A stretch of 64,000 bases of DNA, taken from NCBI RefSeq assembly GCF_027409185.1, contig NC_084462.1, forward strand, positions 155,297,490 through 155,361,489. Direction: 5' to 3'. How positions within the stretch are numbered: position 1 is the first letter of the stretch; the number at the start of each line of letters is the position of its first letter. The translations under genes and the position numbers were made by a program. The DNA is from Cynocephalus volans (Eukaryota > Chordata > Mammalia > Dermoptera > Cynocephalidae). The notes beneath the pieces were generated by a model. It was not told the DNA's origin. It saw only the letters and a list, made by a program, of their open reading frames with translations, and made no database searches. This document shows, piece by piece, positions 23,561 through 34,689 of the stretch.

Positions 23561-24574
23561 GGAAGGGCAGGCAGGGTTCACCCGCAGGTTTGTGTGGTTT
23601 CTTCCTCTCCTTACACTGGTTCTTCTACGATCTCTATAGATATGTCCAAGCAGCATCCAGTGCTGGAATATGGTGAGAGGCATCTGAGAAGGCCCTGGAT
23701 GCTGTGAACCCCAGGCAGCCAAAGGGGAACAGAAAAGTGAAAACAAATAAAAAAAACCTCAGAAAATCAAACAGCCTTGGGAATGGGCCTGGCATAGAAC
23801 ATGGGGACTTGGGGACTGGCCAGATGGGGGAGATGGGGATTTGAAATACCAGTTGGGGGCGGGTTGGGGGGTAGAAGAGCCAGTTCGTGGCCGCCTTCTA
23901 AGCAGGATGGAGTCTGGCTGGCCTGAAGGTTCACAGCCTTGGAGGCTGGAAGCTGAGGAATCTGTTTGTCCGCACACTGCATGCTGAGCGGTCATTCTCA
24001 TATCTAAACCTTCCAGGCCTGAGTCCGCAGCTCCCTCCCTCATTCTCGCACCTGCTGGCAGCGGGGGCTCCAATGAATGGACAAGTTCCATGAATTCTTG
24101 CCCCTTCCCCCACTTTTTACATAGCCAAGCCCTGGAACAAAAGGCGCCCGCCCGGGGTCTGGGGCTTCTTCCTGGGACTCCTGCCAGCCCCAGGGAGCGC
24201 CAGACAGCTGGAGCCGCGCTCCACACCGCACCATTTACATTTTTTACAGCCTCCCCACCCCACGCTCCCCTGTCCCCACCCACGGCCACAGCCACATGCC
24301 CACTACACCCCAGGACCCTCATCATAGGTCCCTGAAGGTTGAGGGAAGTTGCCTGTGAAACAGGCAGGGTGGCAGGGATACAGGTGGGGGGTCCACATCC
24401 TGCAATCTAGGGCTGAAGGTGCAGATCCTTTGTCTGGGACGACACATCCCACCCACCAAGCAGCAGCAACCGGAAGCTGCTGGCCTGTCACTTTGTGCTC
24501 CTGATTCCAGGCCCCACATGGTGGCTGCCTGTAGGATACTGGTCCCTATCTTGTACAGTTCCCTAATCCACTGA

Positions 24575-24800
24575 TAAATATAGCTGTATTTACTGAGCAC
24601 CTACTGTGTGCCAGGGACAGTGCTAAATGCTTCACATCTGTTCTCTCATTTAATCCTTACAACAGCCCAAGGTGAAATAAATATGTCCCATTTCCCAGAT
24701 GAGGAGAGAGGCTCGCCCCAGGCCTCCTCACAGTCAGCGGTCAGCAGTAGCGTCAGGACGTGAATCCGGGCCTCCTCCCCTTAGCACTAGTCTGAAGACC
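24575..24800 (-). repeat. MIR SINE
   Basis: Reverse MIR: tactgagcacctactgtgtg, ccagggacagtgctaaatgc, catttcccagatgaggagag. From 24,800 to 25,480 I recognise nothing. Confidence 0.8.
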
Positions 24801-25489
24801 GGACCGATTGGGCAACTCCCTGCTCAAACTCTCTTGCACAAATCTGCCTGTGCGGTTTACTTGTTACCCGACTATCTCCCAAATCCGACAAGCCGCTGTC
24901 CTGTCCTTTCCTGATCCTCAGGGCTGGCCCCACCTGGGCTCCTCTTGCCCTCCTACGCAGCCTCCTGAAGAAGCCCACTTTTTGATTCAACTACTACTAG
25001 TTCAGCAGGGCAGGATAGGAAAAGGGACAGTCATTCCTCATTTTGTGGGAAGCCCTGTCAAGATACACGCCTGGATTTGCTCCCTGATTCCTCCTCCCTT
25101 TCTTGTCGGCCCTGCCCTTGTGGACTGGGCCTAGCTTCAGACAAAATGAGCGCTGGTTGATTCTAACCAGCATGTGTCACCTCTTCTTCTTCCAATAGCC
25201 TCCCAAAGCACTCCAGCTTCCCAGGTTATGAGCCACTACCTTGCAGGAAGAGGAGGAAGGACCCTGTACACTGGCCACCTCCTGCCTTAGAAAAGCCAAG
25301 GTAGAACAGACAGAGGTGGTCATGGTTCCAGTCAGCCCAACCATCCCCCAGGCTCAGGTAGATCCCTGAGTCCCTCGCAGGGCTCAGAAGCCACTTCAGG
25401 CATAGTAATTCCATACATGTACCCAGCAGATGATATCGCAAAGTGCTTTTTTCATTCATTTACCAAAATATAAAAATACATAAATATAT

Positions 25490-25770
25490 AAATATTTATC
25501 TAGATATGATGTTCTTTGACTCAACCATTCCACTTCATGAAACTTGTTGGCACATTTGTACCACACGTGCAAGCATGTTTACTGCAACATCGTTTGTAAT
25601 AGTGAAAAACTGGAAGCAAACTAAATGTTCAATGGCAAGGGATTGCTTAAATAAATTATGATCCATCCCTACAATAAAATATTCTGCAGCTGCTAAAAGG
25701 TATAAGGTAATCTTATGTGTACCGACAAGGAAAGAAACCCATGACATATTGCAGGGTTAAAAAGAGCAAA
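25490..25770 (+). repeat. Old L1 fragment
   Basis: L1 ORF2 end/3' text: ttgtaatagtgaaaaactgg, aagcaaactaaatgttcaat, ggcaagggattgcttaaata. The GC-rich SINE variant that follows interrupts it. Confidence 0.65.
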
Positions 25771-25774
25771 TTGA

Positions 25775-25912
25775 GGGCCGAGCCTGCGGCGCACTCGGGA
25801 GAGTGCGGCGCCAGGAGCGCAGCGATGCTCCCGCCGTGGTTCGGATCCTATATAGGAATGGCCGGTGCACTCACTGGCTGAGTGCCGGTCACGAAAAAGA
25901 CAAAAAAAAAAA
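25775..25912 (+). mobile_element. GC-rich SINE variant
   Basis: Starts gggccgagcctgcggcgcac and has a GC-rich centre (ggagcgcagcgatgctcccg) where the other copies have the gctgataacacc segment. A shortened right monomer ends gccggtcacgaaaaagac plus A tail. Same variant as 54,487-54,622. Confidence 0.85.
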
Positions 25913-25992
25913 ATGTCATTCCATTTTTGTTTTAAAAATATATTGATTAACATAGAAGGTACACAGATTTTTTTCAACCCAGGGATTTAGGG

Positions 25993-26152
25993 GAATAGTT
26001 CTCACCTTCATTGTACACTAGAATACCTGGGAATTTTAAAAAAAGATCTAGAGGCCCTCATCACACCCCAGACTATTTATATCAAAATCTTTTGGGATGG
26101 GAGGGAGGCAATTTTTAAACCTTCCCAGGTGAGCAGTGAAGTTGAGAAACTC
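25993..26152 (+). repeat. MER20-like hAT DNA transposon
   Basis: Palindromic MER20 pattern: gttctcaccttcattgtaca, ctagaatacctgggaatttt, and the mirrored accttcccaggtgagcagtg and gttgagaaactct. Confidence 0.75.
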
Positions 26153-26509
26153 TACCCTAAAGAAACAGAAGAAAGGAAAGGGTGATTTAGAAAGGAAAAG
26201 GAGGTGATGATCTGTGTATTTTACACGAAATCTAAACAAATATTACCTGCCCTGCTCTTTCTGGGAAATGAAAGGGCCTGGGGTGCCTTGTATTATTACT
26301 AGACTGTGTAAGAACTGAGTTAGTTGAAGTAGAGCCCGTAGGGGTATCAAACTTTCTGATTAGCCCTGAGACATTCTAGAAGTTGACCACTTGACTCAAG
26401 TCGTCAAGGGCACAAGGAAGGGAAAGAGCCCATGTTGCTGCCTTATTCTGAAGGTCATGGGCCACCTCTTCACTGGTAAAACAAGAACACAGATAAAGCA
26501 CTCTGCACA

Positions 26510-26700
26510 GTGCCTTAGAGGTGATTTTAGTGCCCACTGAGCACCAGGCACGTACACATTATGTCATGTAATCCCCACAACAAGCCTTTGGGGCAGATAT
26601 TGATACCCCCAATTTTATGGATGACGAAGCTGGCATTAGCTAGAATTAAAATCCAGTTCTGTCCAACTCCAAATTCTGTACTCCTCCCATGGCCACCCTC
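26510..26700 (-). repeat. MIR SINE
   Basis: Reverse MIR: gtgcccactgagcaccaggc, atgtaatccccacaacaagc, cccccaattttatggatgac. Confidence 0.75.
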
Positions 26701-26989
26701 CCCCCACCCCAGAACTTCCATTTCCTTCTCCCTCAAAGCAACTGCTGTTTACCTGGTTTTCACACCTGTGCTTCCTGGCCTGGCTGGGCAAGTTTATTCT
26801 CCCACCTCAGAGGATTTGGTTCTGCTCCTAACCTGTTCTTTTTCCACTTCCCTTGACAACCAGTGCCCTTGGGCATTGTCCTATTGTCTCTTCCTACCCC
26901 TTTTCATACCACTTGAATCAAATAATCAAACCAAATCAAAAATCAAATCAAAGGATTTCTGGAGCCTCTGCTGGTACCCAGCAGTGTGG

Positions 26990-27310
26990 GCAGCGCATCA
27001 GTCCTGGAGAGTTTGTCCCGTGTCTTTTGTTGCTCCCTCCACCTGGAATCCCGGCTCCGTCACCCTTGCCTCCTGGAAGGGCAATATGGCCCATGGCACC
27101 CTCTCCAGGAAAGCACGGATCTCAGCTGCTCGGTGTCCTCATGGCACCTGGACACCTCTGCCATGTGGCTTCCCATATGCTGTACTTGAGTTATGGTTAT
27201 TTGTATGCATGTCTCGCCTGCTAGGCTGAGCATTTCCTCAAAGGAAGAAACAATATTTTCTTTGTCTTTGTATTCTTCAAGCACCTAACACAGTGCCTGG
27301 CACATTAAAA
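26990..27310 (+). repeat. L2 LINE 3' region
   Basis: L2-type text: tgttgctccctccacctgga, ctaggctgagcatttcctca and caagcacctaacacagtgcc. Confidence 0.7.
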
Positions 27311-27474
27311 AAATTTTTATATGGCTGCTTGCTTATATTCTTTCCAAAAAAAGGATTTGAAGCGCCTTACTAAAATACCTAAAGAATAGCAGAAATGGGA
27401 CTGAAGGAAAACAAGGGTAAGGAAATCATAGAATAAGAACTAGTGATGACAATAAAACAACAGAAATAAAATTT

Positions 27475-27685
27475 GAGTGTTTACTATATGCCAAGTATCG
27501 TTCTAACTGCTTTACATGCATCATGTAATTAATTTTTATAATAACCCTATGAGGTAATTATTATTATAATCACTGTTTTATAGATGAGGAAACTGAGGCA
27601 CGGAGAGGTTAAGTAACTTACTCAAGTTCACACAGTAAGTGGGATTTGAACCCAGGTGGAGTGGCTCCAGAAGCTGTGCTCATAG
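27475..27685 (-). repeat. MIR SINE
   Basis: Well-preserved reverse MIR: gtgtttactatatgccaagt, ttttatagatgaggaaactg, aggcacggagaggttaagta, gggatttgaacccaggtgga. Confidence 0.9.
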
Positions 27686-28059
27686 CCATAGCCTTCAGAA
27701 TGCCTATGTTAGGCATTCTGTGCATAGAGCTGGGTTGTGAATTTAGCTTTGAGGTTCCTAGCAGCCATAGCCAAGAAGGAAAGGCATTAATTACACAAGT
27801 CCATTAAAAACAATAAGCCAGTTGCTTGGGAGAAATACAGCTTTTTGTGACCTTGAGTCTGAGAGAACTCATAAAGAAGATATTGCTTTCCAAATTTTAT
27901 AGGTTAACACTCCATGGGTAAAATGGTTAACCTCTCCAGTATGGGTAAAAATAAACTTCCCAAAATAGATATATTTGTTTATAAACAATATGTATGCACT
28001 GATGGATTAATATATTATGTGCATTGTAAAACACAGAAATAGAAAGTGAAAGAATGAGA

Positions 28060-28800
28060 GAAATATGTGTAGGGAAAATACAGGAAAATGGTCAGGGCCC
28101 CTCAGATGTTCAGAATCTCGCCGAGCTTGTGATATAAATATGCACGTGTGCCCAAGTGTTACTTGGCTATTGTCTAATGTAATTGCATATGTGCACCCAG
28201 GTGTCCTGGGTTATGGATTTAAAAGTATAAAGGACAAGTGGCTCTAATCCACAGGGCCCCCCCCACCCCCAGGATGCCCCCAGAGGGGGCCATGGGGAGG
28301 CCGCTACTGCTGCTGGAGGCTGTTGCTGCCAGTGCCCCCTGGATGTCCCGAGAGGCTACCACCACTGCTGCTGCTTCTGCTGCTACTGCTGAGGACTGAG
28401 CTCATGCTGTTTGCCTATGGCTCACTGGGATCTTTACAATTACCTAGTGTGGACCTGCATGTGAGGGGTCTGGTGACCCAGTCTGTACAATGGGTTTGCA
28501 GGGTCTGAGCCCTAGCCCTGACAATACAAATGATACAAATGGAAACTTAGTATAACTAAAATAATGAAACATTTTGGCTTTTGTTATGAATTACTTTAAC
28601 AATACGTTAGCCTTAGCTTTGCAATTTGTAAGTCCACGCGGAAGTTCTGCCGAGGATCGTCTTGCATGTATCCCTTGGGTGCACACAGCCCACCCTGAGC
28701 TCCTTGGTACGGTGGGTGGCTTCATGGACTGGATTCTGGCAGTAGAGAACAGGAGCAGACTTCACCATTTCTAGAACAACCCTCAGTGAAGGTCCAAAGC
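28060..28800 (+). repeat. LTR-like old repeat with CTG-rich tract
   Basis: The segment resembles an old ERVL-type LTR in its start (ggtcagggcccctcagatgt) and its cttgtgatataaatatgcac region, but I cannot assign it securely. A ctgctgctgctt-type tract occupies about 28,300-28,395. I see no conserved protein in any frame. Confidence 0.35.
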
Positions 28801-28914
28801 ATGACACAGAAAAAGCAATTTAGTGACATCAGTTTTAGAGGGACCAAAATAATGTGGTTCAAGTGTGCACCTCTCTGATTGGTTTGTTCTAATAAATTAT
28901 TTTAAAAGCTGACT

Positions 28915-29130
28915 AATATTAATTGAGCCTTTTCTGTATGATAGTGACTGTACTAATGCTTTACTTGCATTTTTTTACTTAATCCTTATCACAATTCTCT
29001 GAGGTAATTATAATCACCATTTTGCAGGTGAGGAAACAGACTCAGAGAGGTTAATTTGTTCATGGGGTAAAGCTGGGATTTAAACTCATATTTATTCAAT
29101 CTGAAGCCAGCGCTCTTAATCAGCATTCTG
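28915..29130 (-). repeat. MIR SINE
   Basis: Reverse MIR: cttatcacaattctctgagg, ccattttgcaggtgaggaaa, cagactcagagaggttaatt. Confidence 0.85.
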
Positions 29131-29159
29131 TACAGCCTCAGAAATTTTGAATAAAGATG

Positions 29160-29640
29160 GTCTTACACAGTAGTTTCTCCCATTTTACGAATCTTCTTTA
29201 TTTACAAAAAGATGCATTCTTGTGGTAAAAAAATACAAATAAAACTGAATTCGTAGTAAAAAAAAAGCCACCTCTTCCCTCAGACCTACTCACCAGGGTT
29301 TCCCATATTTGCTCCATTTAAAGTCTTCCAAACCTCTTTTTTTTGTTGTTTTTTGGTGGCTGGCCAGTAAGGGTATCCGAAACCTTGACTTTGAGCTAAT
29401 AACACAGCTCTCTAACCAAGCGAGCTAACCAGCCAGCCCCAGACATCTTCTTACTCACTAAACATGTGTATATACATGTATATTATGTAGATTTTTGCAA
29501 AAATGGAATCATAAGATGTAGTTTACTCTGAACTCCCCCTTTAATTTGACCATCTTGCCTTCTGGGTTTGTTTGTGCAGATCTGTTTATATATCAGTAGC
29601 AGGTAACACAGCTGACTACTCCCTTCTTAAAACAGTCTCT
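29160..29640 (+). repeat. Old LINE-like sequence split by a SINE
   Basis: A/T-rich text such as tttgctccatttaaagtctt and ttttgcaaaaatggaatcat resembles old LINE 3' sequence. The SINE at 29,339-29,440 splits it. Low certainty. Confidence 0.4.
29339..29440 (-). mobile_element. Monomeric tRNA-Ile-like SINE
   Basis: The minus strand reads ggggctggctggttagctcg and ends ctggccagccaccaaaaaac. Diverged. The flanking duplication is weak (aaacctctt / agacatctt). Confidence 0.82.
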
Positions 29641-30440
29641 CTTGATTTTTCTTTCTGCTTTGTTTTTTAACTCCACCTGACTCTTACGGGTACCTCTTTC
29701 CTTTCTCCCCTTTGTCTCTCCTCCCTTCTTTGATTTTCTCTTCCTACCCCCTTGGCTTGCTAACAACTCCCAGATTTACTCACTCTTCAGGCGGACTGTA
29801 TTTTGAATTTAGTTTGTTGTTAGCTTTAAGCCTATTCAGAACGTACTTGAAGAATTCATTTTTGTATCTTCTTGTAGTTATGAAAAGAAACCAACGAAGG
29901 TGTTTGGTTCCCTGTGTGTGGCTGGGCGGAGGGGAGGGAATTGGGAATAAACTAACCAAGATCAAGGACACCAGGCCTGAGTTTAAGAACAGGGTGATCA
30001 GGAGACCTCTGGTCTGGTCTTGTGGGCTTGCCTCCTCCTTATGGATGAGATAGAGGGGACAGAGGAAATGCAATGAACGTGGGAGAGGACTACGAACCCC
30101 TGACCCCTGTCTGAGGCCTGGCTGTTCCCCTAGTGGATACCCGTGCCTGTTTCTTTGGGGTGGGAGAACAAGCCTCCTTCCCTCTCCAGTTAAGTTCTTC
30201 TGCAGGACAGCTGCTGTGTGAAGCCCATCGACCCAGGGCACCTAGCAAGTGCCCTGCAAACAAAGCAGTTGCCAATCCACATGCCAATGACATTGCCCAC
30301 CCCAGCTCCTGTGCCTGCTCTCCTGGCCAGGGAGGAGGCCACCTGCGTTCCACGGGAGCTGCAGCGAGGCTCACAGGCCAGCTTCCTTCCCTCTCACTTC
30401 TCTAAGGTGATATTCCCATTCCTCAGAGTAAATATTTAAT
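29640..30440. other. Unassigned interval
   Basis: Mixed-composition unique-looking sequence. Open frames are present on both strands, but none shows a recognisable domain, splice structure or protein-like composition. Confidence 0.4.
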
Positions 30441-30790
30441 CTTTTTATTATAAAACTTATTCAACACGCCCAAAATGAGAAAATGGTATAATGAACCACT
30501 CAGAATGGATGGTATAAAGAACTCCTGATTCAGTAATTACTGTACTTTTGTCATATATACTTTACCCTTTCTTTGTCCCCCCCTGGCTTTTAAAAAGCAA
30601 ATCCCTGACATCTTATCATTGCATCCCTAAATTCTTACATATGTATCTGAAAAATTAGAACATCTTCCTGTGTAACTGTCACACTGTTATCACTCCTAAC
30701 AAATTTAACATTCGTTCCTTAATATACTCTAATATCCAATCTATATTCAAATTTACCACAAAGTCAAATGACTGAAGCCATGAATAATGC
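30440..30790 (-). repeat. L1 3' UTR fragment
   Basis: Reverse complement of an old L1 3' end: aactgtcacactgttatcac, ttccttaatatactctaata, tccaatctatattcaaattt. Confidence 0.6.
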
Positions 30791-30929
30791 CAGATTGAAG
30801 TTGAGAATGAAACCAGAGCAGTTGGCATCAGCCTGACAGCCTTGTCAGCACAGGTCGCTGAGAAATGTCAGTATCCAGGAGTGAGTAGTTCTGGAAATAC
30901 TTGTTTCTTTCCTCGGCGGTAGCAAATAA

Positions 30930-31275
30930 TGGCAGTTCTTCTTGAGCACTTACTATGCACCCTCCCGTGCTGCCTGGAAGACCACATTAGCTCTTTCTCT
31001 GTGTGTCTCCTGCAGCACTGCATATAATGCCTACATAGAGTAGATGCTCAGCTAATTGCAATTTGAATTGATAATCATATTTCCCTGACATAGTTTCCTC
31101 ACAGCCAAGCAGTGATATTGCTGTTTTAATCAATCATTTCTTTGGCCCTGTATACCAGAAATCATTATCCCCATTTTACAAATGGGAAACTGAGGGTCAG
31201 ATTTGTCTGAGTTTCTATAACTAGGAAGTGGGGAAGCTGAGATTCAACTCAGGTTGGTCTGATTCCAGAGTCTGA
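30930..31275 (-). repeat. MIR SINE pair
   Basis: gcacttactatgcaccctcc at the left. At 31,155-31,275 a clearer reverse MIR: tatccccattttacaaatgg, gaaactgagggtcag. From 31,275 to 31,620 there is a purine-rich low-complexity stretch. A gaat/aatg repeat runs at 31,630-31,700. Confidence 0.65.
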
Positions 31276-31883
31276 GTGGTCATCCGTCTCTTGATCAAGG
31301 GACATTGGTAGGGGTAGTAAAGGCCTGAGTCCTGGGTAGAGACAAAGAGAGGGTAAAAAGGAAAGGTGGGGGAAGGGGAAAAAAGAAGGAAGAAGAAAAA
31401 AGAACAAAGGAAAAAAAACTAAGAGAGTATGATATGAAATAAGACTAGCAGCCATTAGATTTAGAGCCTTTGTGTACAGTGAACGTAACAGGTGTTTGTT
31501 GTGTTCTGGAATAATGAGAAACCTTTTGAGTCTCAACCCTCAGACTCGAGAGTCAGATCTGTAGACATCATATGTCCCCAGCCTGGAACTTGCCACATAT
31601 TAGAAGCTTAGATTTCTGTGGAAAGAATGATAATGCATGAATGAATGCACAAGTGAATGAATGAATGAGTGAACAAACACAAATGATTAAATGAATGCTG
31701 GAGTATAAGAAATAATATAAATAAGTCATTGAATGGATGCATTGATGGAATGAACAGAGATGAATTCTTTAAGTCTCTGTAGAAAGAGGGTGACCCAGGC
31801 CTTGTTACTGGTAGCTGATGTAAGTATAGGTGATCCCCCACTTACAGAACCCCTTGAAAGCTGTAGACTTAAACACGGTTAAT

Positions 31884-31933
31884 CAGTTTGGATCCCTGCA
31901 CTGGCCAGCCACCAAAAATAAAACAAAATAAAT
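31884..31933 (+). mobile_element. 5'-truncated tRNA-like SINE
   Basis: Only the 3' end (agtttggatccctgcactgg, ccagccacc) and an A-rich tail. An imperfect 13-bp duplication flanks it (31,871-31,883 and 31,934-31,946). Confidence 0.75.
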
Positions 31934-32269
31934 AAACATCGTTCATTGCTTATCTCAGCTCATTATTTAAATGAAGATTTTCTGTTGTATATACCTTTAT
32001 AAGTGAGAGATTATCCCAGACTCATCTGCTTCCTAAATCTGAATTCTGTTCAAAGCAAGGTACATATTAACTAAAGATGTCTACTTGTAGAGGTTGGTTT
32101 AATTATTGCTGGAAATCTGGGATTTTTGGTGTTTGGACACTTAAGACTTGGCCCTTAATTTTGTGATGCCTCGTCTTGACAGTTTAAAGGTAAATTAAAA
32201 TTTACCAAATCCAGAATTCATTAAAGAAAGGACAGATATGTACCATATATGTAAACATTAAAAGTTCCT

Positions 32270-32840
32270 ACAGGATAAAACCCACAATAAGTAAAGTCCA
32301 ATTATAAGCCACAAACTCAGAAAAAATATTTCTAATTCCTATTGTAGACCAAGGGCTAACTGTTGTAATACATACAAAGCTCTCGTATAAATACAGAGCC
32401 CTCATGCATATCAAAAAAGATATTCACAGGAAACATAAATGGCTTTTATATATATGAAAAATGCTCTCCCTTTACTCAGAATGAAAAAATGTAAATTAAA
32501 ACTATAATGAGGACTAATTTTTCACCTATTAGATGGGCAAAGATTTAAACAATTCTTTTGATAACACACTGTATTGACCATGAACAGGGAAACTGAACTC
32601 TCAGACTCTGTTTTTGGGAAGATAAACTGGTATAACTTCTAAGGAGAGAATTTTGTAAAATCTATGCAAATTACTACCACGCATACAATTTGAAGGTACA
32701 GCCATACATATATGTCTGCAAAATTATGTATATACAAGGTTACCCACTATAGCACGGTTTAATTAGCAAAACATGGAAATGACCTTAATGTTCATCAATA
32801 GAGGACTGTATCAATAAATTACACCCATGCATAAAATGGA
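32270..32840 (+). repeat. Old L1 fragment
   Basis: Decayed ORF2/3' L1 text: gaaacataaatggcttttat, aatgtaaattaaaactataa, ccttaatgttcatcaataga. From 31,947 to 32,270 I recognise nothing. Confidence 0.6.
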
Positions 32841-32864
32841 CTTCATGCTACATCTAGATTTGTG

Positions 32865-33140
32865 CTAATATAGAAGCCACCAGCCACATGTGGCTGTGGA
32901 GCATCTGAAATGTGGATAGTCCTAATTGAGATGTGCTTTAAGTGTGAAATACACACCGGATTTTGAAGATTTGGTACAAAAAGGAATGTAAAATATCTCA
33001 TTAATAATTTTTATATGTGATTGCCTGTTAAAAATGATAATATTTTAGACATATTGTTTTAAGTAAAATATATTGCTAAATTAATTTCACCTGTTCCTTT
33101 CAACGTTTATTAACATATTTACTAGAAGATATAAAAGTGC
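32865..33140 (+). repeat. Old DNA-transposon-like repeat
   Basis: Repeated mammalian text (caccagccacatgtggctgt, taattgagatgtgctttaag, aatacacaccggattttgaa) that I recall from hAT-type MER elements. Exact family not assigned. Confidence 0.45.
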
Positions 33141-33229
33141 CTGTGTGACTTTCAAGTTTTATCAGACAGTGGTAGCTCCAGATGAAAAAAATAAAGTGAA
33201 AAAAGCAAGGTGCATAAGAGTGTATAGTA

Positions 33230-33329
33230 GGGCTGGCCAGTTAGCTCAGTTGGTTAGAGCACAGCCTTATAATACTAAGGTCACAGGTTCGGATCCGCAC
33301 ACCAACCAGCTGCCAAAAAAAAAAAAAAA
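33230..33329 (+). mobile_element. Monomeric tRNA-Ile-like SINE
   Basis: Reads gggctggccagttagctcag, ttggttagagcacagcctta, ends ccaaccagctgcc plus A tail. It is not a functional tRNA gene: it has an A tail and a mispaired acceptor stem. Confidence 0.9.
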
Positions 33330-33497
33330 GTGTAGTATACTACCATTTGCTCTCTCTAAGTCTCACAGAGGATTGCTTGTGTATGCATAACTTATCATCT
33401 AGAATGATACGTGTGAGGCAGGAAGCAATGTTGGCTGCTTCTGGAGAGACAAACTGTAGCCAGGGAAGAGGACTGAAATTTGAATACTTTTGTAATT

Positions 33498-33670
33498 TTT
33501 TTTTTTTTTTCTTAAAAGATGACCGGTAAGGGGATCTTAACCCTTGGCTTGGTGTTGTCAGCACCATGCTCAGCCCAGTGAGCTAACCGGCCATCCCTAT
33601 ATGGGATCTGAACCCGTGGCCTTGGTGTTATCAGCACCACACTCTCCCGAGTGAGCCACGGGCCAGCCCT
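33498..33670 (-). mobile_element. Dimeric tRNA-Ile-like SINE
   Basis: Minus-strand dimer with a poly-T tail at the left and ccacgggccagccct at the right. The imperfect duplication aatacttttgtaatttt / aacttttgtaaaatttt flanks it. Confidence 0.92.
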
Positions 33671-33699
33671 AACTTTTGTAAAATTTTGAACCGAACTTT

Positions 33700-34330
33700 A
33701 AAAGCATTTTGAATATTATTTATAATTTATTTGTATATTATTTATGTATACAACACATATTGTTTACATATTATGTATATTATATAGTAAAAATGTTTAA
33801 CATAGAACAAAAATACAGTGAGACTAGAAAAATATGCATATGTATATGCACATAAAAAGATGAAAATGCGCAGAAAAAAACAGCTGATAGGGACAGTGAG
33901 GGGAACGTATTAGGGTCAGGAAACGAACTCTTTTTTTGATTCTGTACTATGTAAATCTTTTGTAGAGAGAGTTTAATTTGTGTTATTATAAGGAAAAAAC
34001 TAGATTAGAACAAAATATACTGAGATGTTCACAATAACTGTCTTTAGTAATGAGGTTATGGGTAATTTTTTCTTCTACTTCGCTTTCAAAATTTTCCTAA
34101 TTATTCTATAAATAACATTCTTACTTTTGTAATGAAAGAGCCCACAAACCTTTTTGTAAAATTATCGTTTCTTTTTCAAAAACACTTTTAAAAAGATTCT
34201 GTTAGACTTTTAAAGAATTTTAAATTATCTTCATCACTTTTTTAAATGATAAGTAATACAGACTCCTTATAAATGTCAAACACAGAAAGGTACAATGTGG
34301 AAAGAAAAAGTATCTTGTAATTCTGTCTCC
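33700..34330 (+). repeat. A/T-rich old L1-like sequence
   Basis: A/T-rich, e.g. attctgtactatgtaaatct and gaggttatgggtaatttttt. Fits old L1 3' sequence but shows no clear signature. Confidence 0.35.
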
Positions 34331-34374
34331 TTCTATGAGCTAACCACTATTCTCTGGAACTTTAAAAATGCTGT

Positions 34375-34403
34375 TCCAGCCAGCCGCCAAAAAATAAATA
34401 AAT
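34375..34403 (+). mobile_element. Micro-SINE insertion (SINE 3' end plus tail)
   Basis: 29 bases: the last ~14 bases of the tRNA-like SINE (ccagccagccgcc) and an aaat tail. Flanked by an 11-bp duplication with one mismatch (34,364-34,374 and 34,404-34,414). Confidence 0.65.
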
Positions 34404-34439
34404 AAAAATACTGTATATTTATACTAAGAACTTAAAAAT

Positions 34440-34680
34440 AATTTCAAATTAAGTGGCAGAGAACTGAAATATACTTCCTGTGTGCCAAGCAGAGTCCTAA
34501 AAGCTTTTAATATATTGACTCATTGATTCTACCCAGCAACTCTCTGGGGTGGATGTTATGCCCCAGGAGCCACAGAGTCAGGAATTTGAGGGTTTAAACG
34601 ATTTGCCTAAAGCCATACTCTAGTAAAGGGCAGGGTTGGCATTCAAATCCAAGTCCAAGAGACGGGGCGGGCGAAACCAC
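34440..34680 (-). repeat. MIR SINE
   Basis: Reverse MIR: cttcctgtgtgccaagcaga, tattgactcattgattctac, gggcagggttggcattcaaa. Confidence 0.7.
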
Positions 34681-34689
34681 TGCCTCAGG

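Noticed and set aside
26561-27229. 222-codon open frame near 26.6-27.2 kb
   Set aside because: It spans MIR and L2 repeat sequence and has no protein-like motif.
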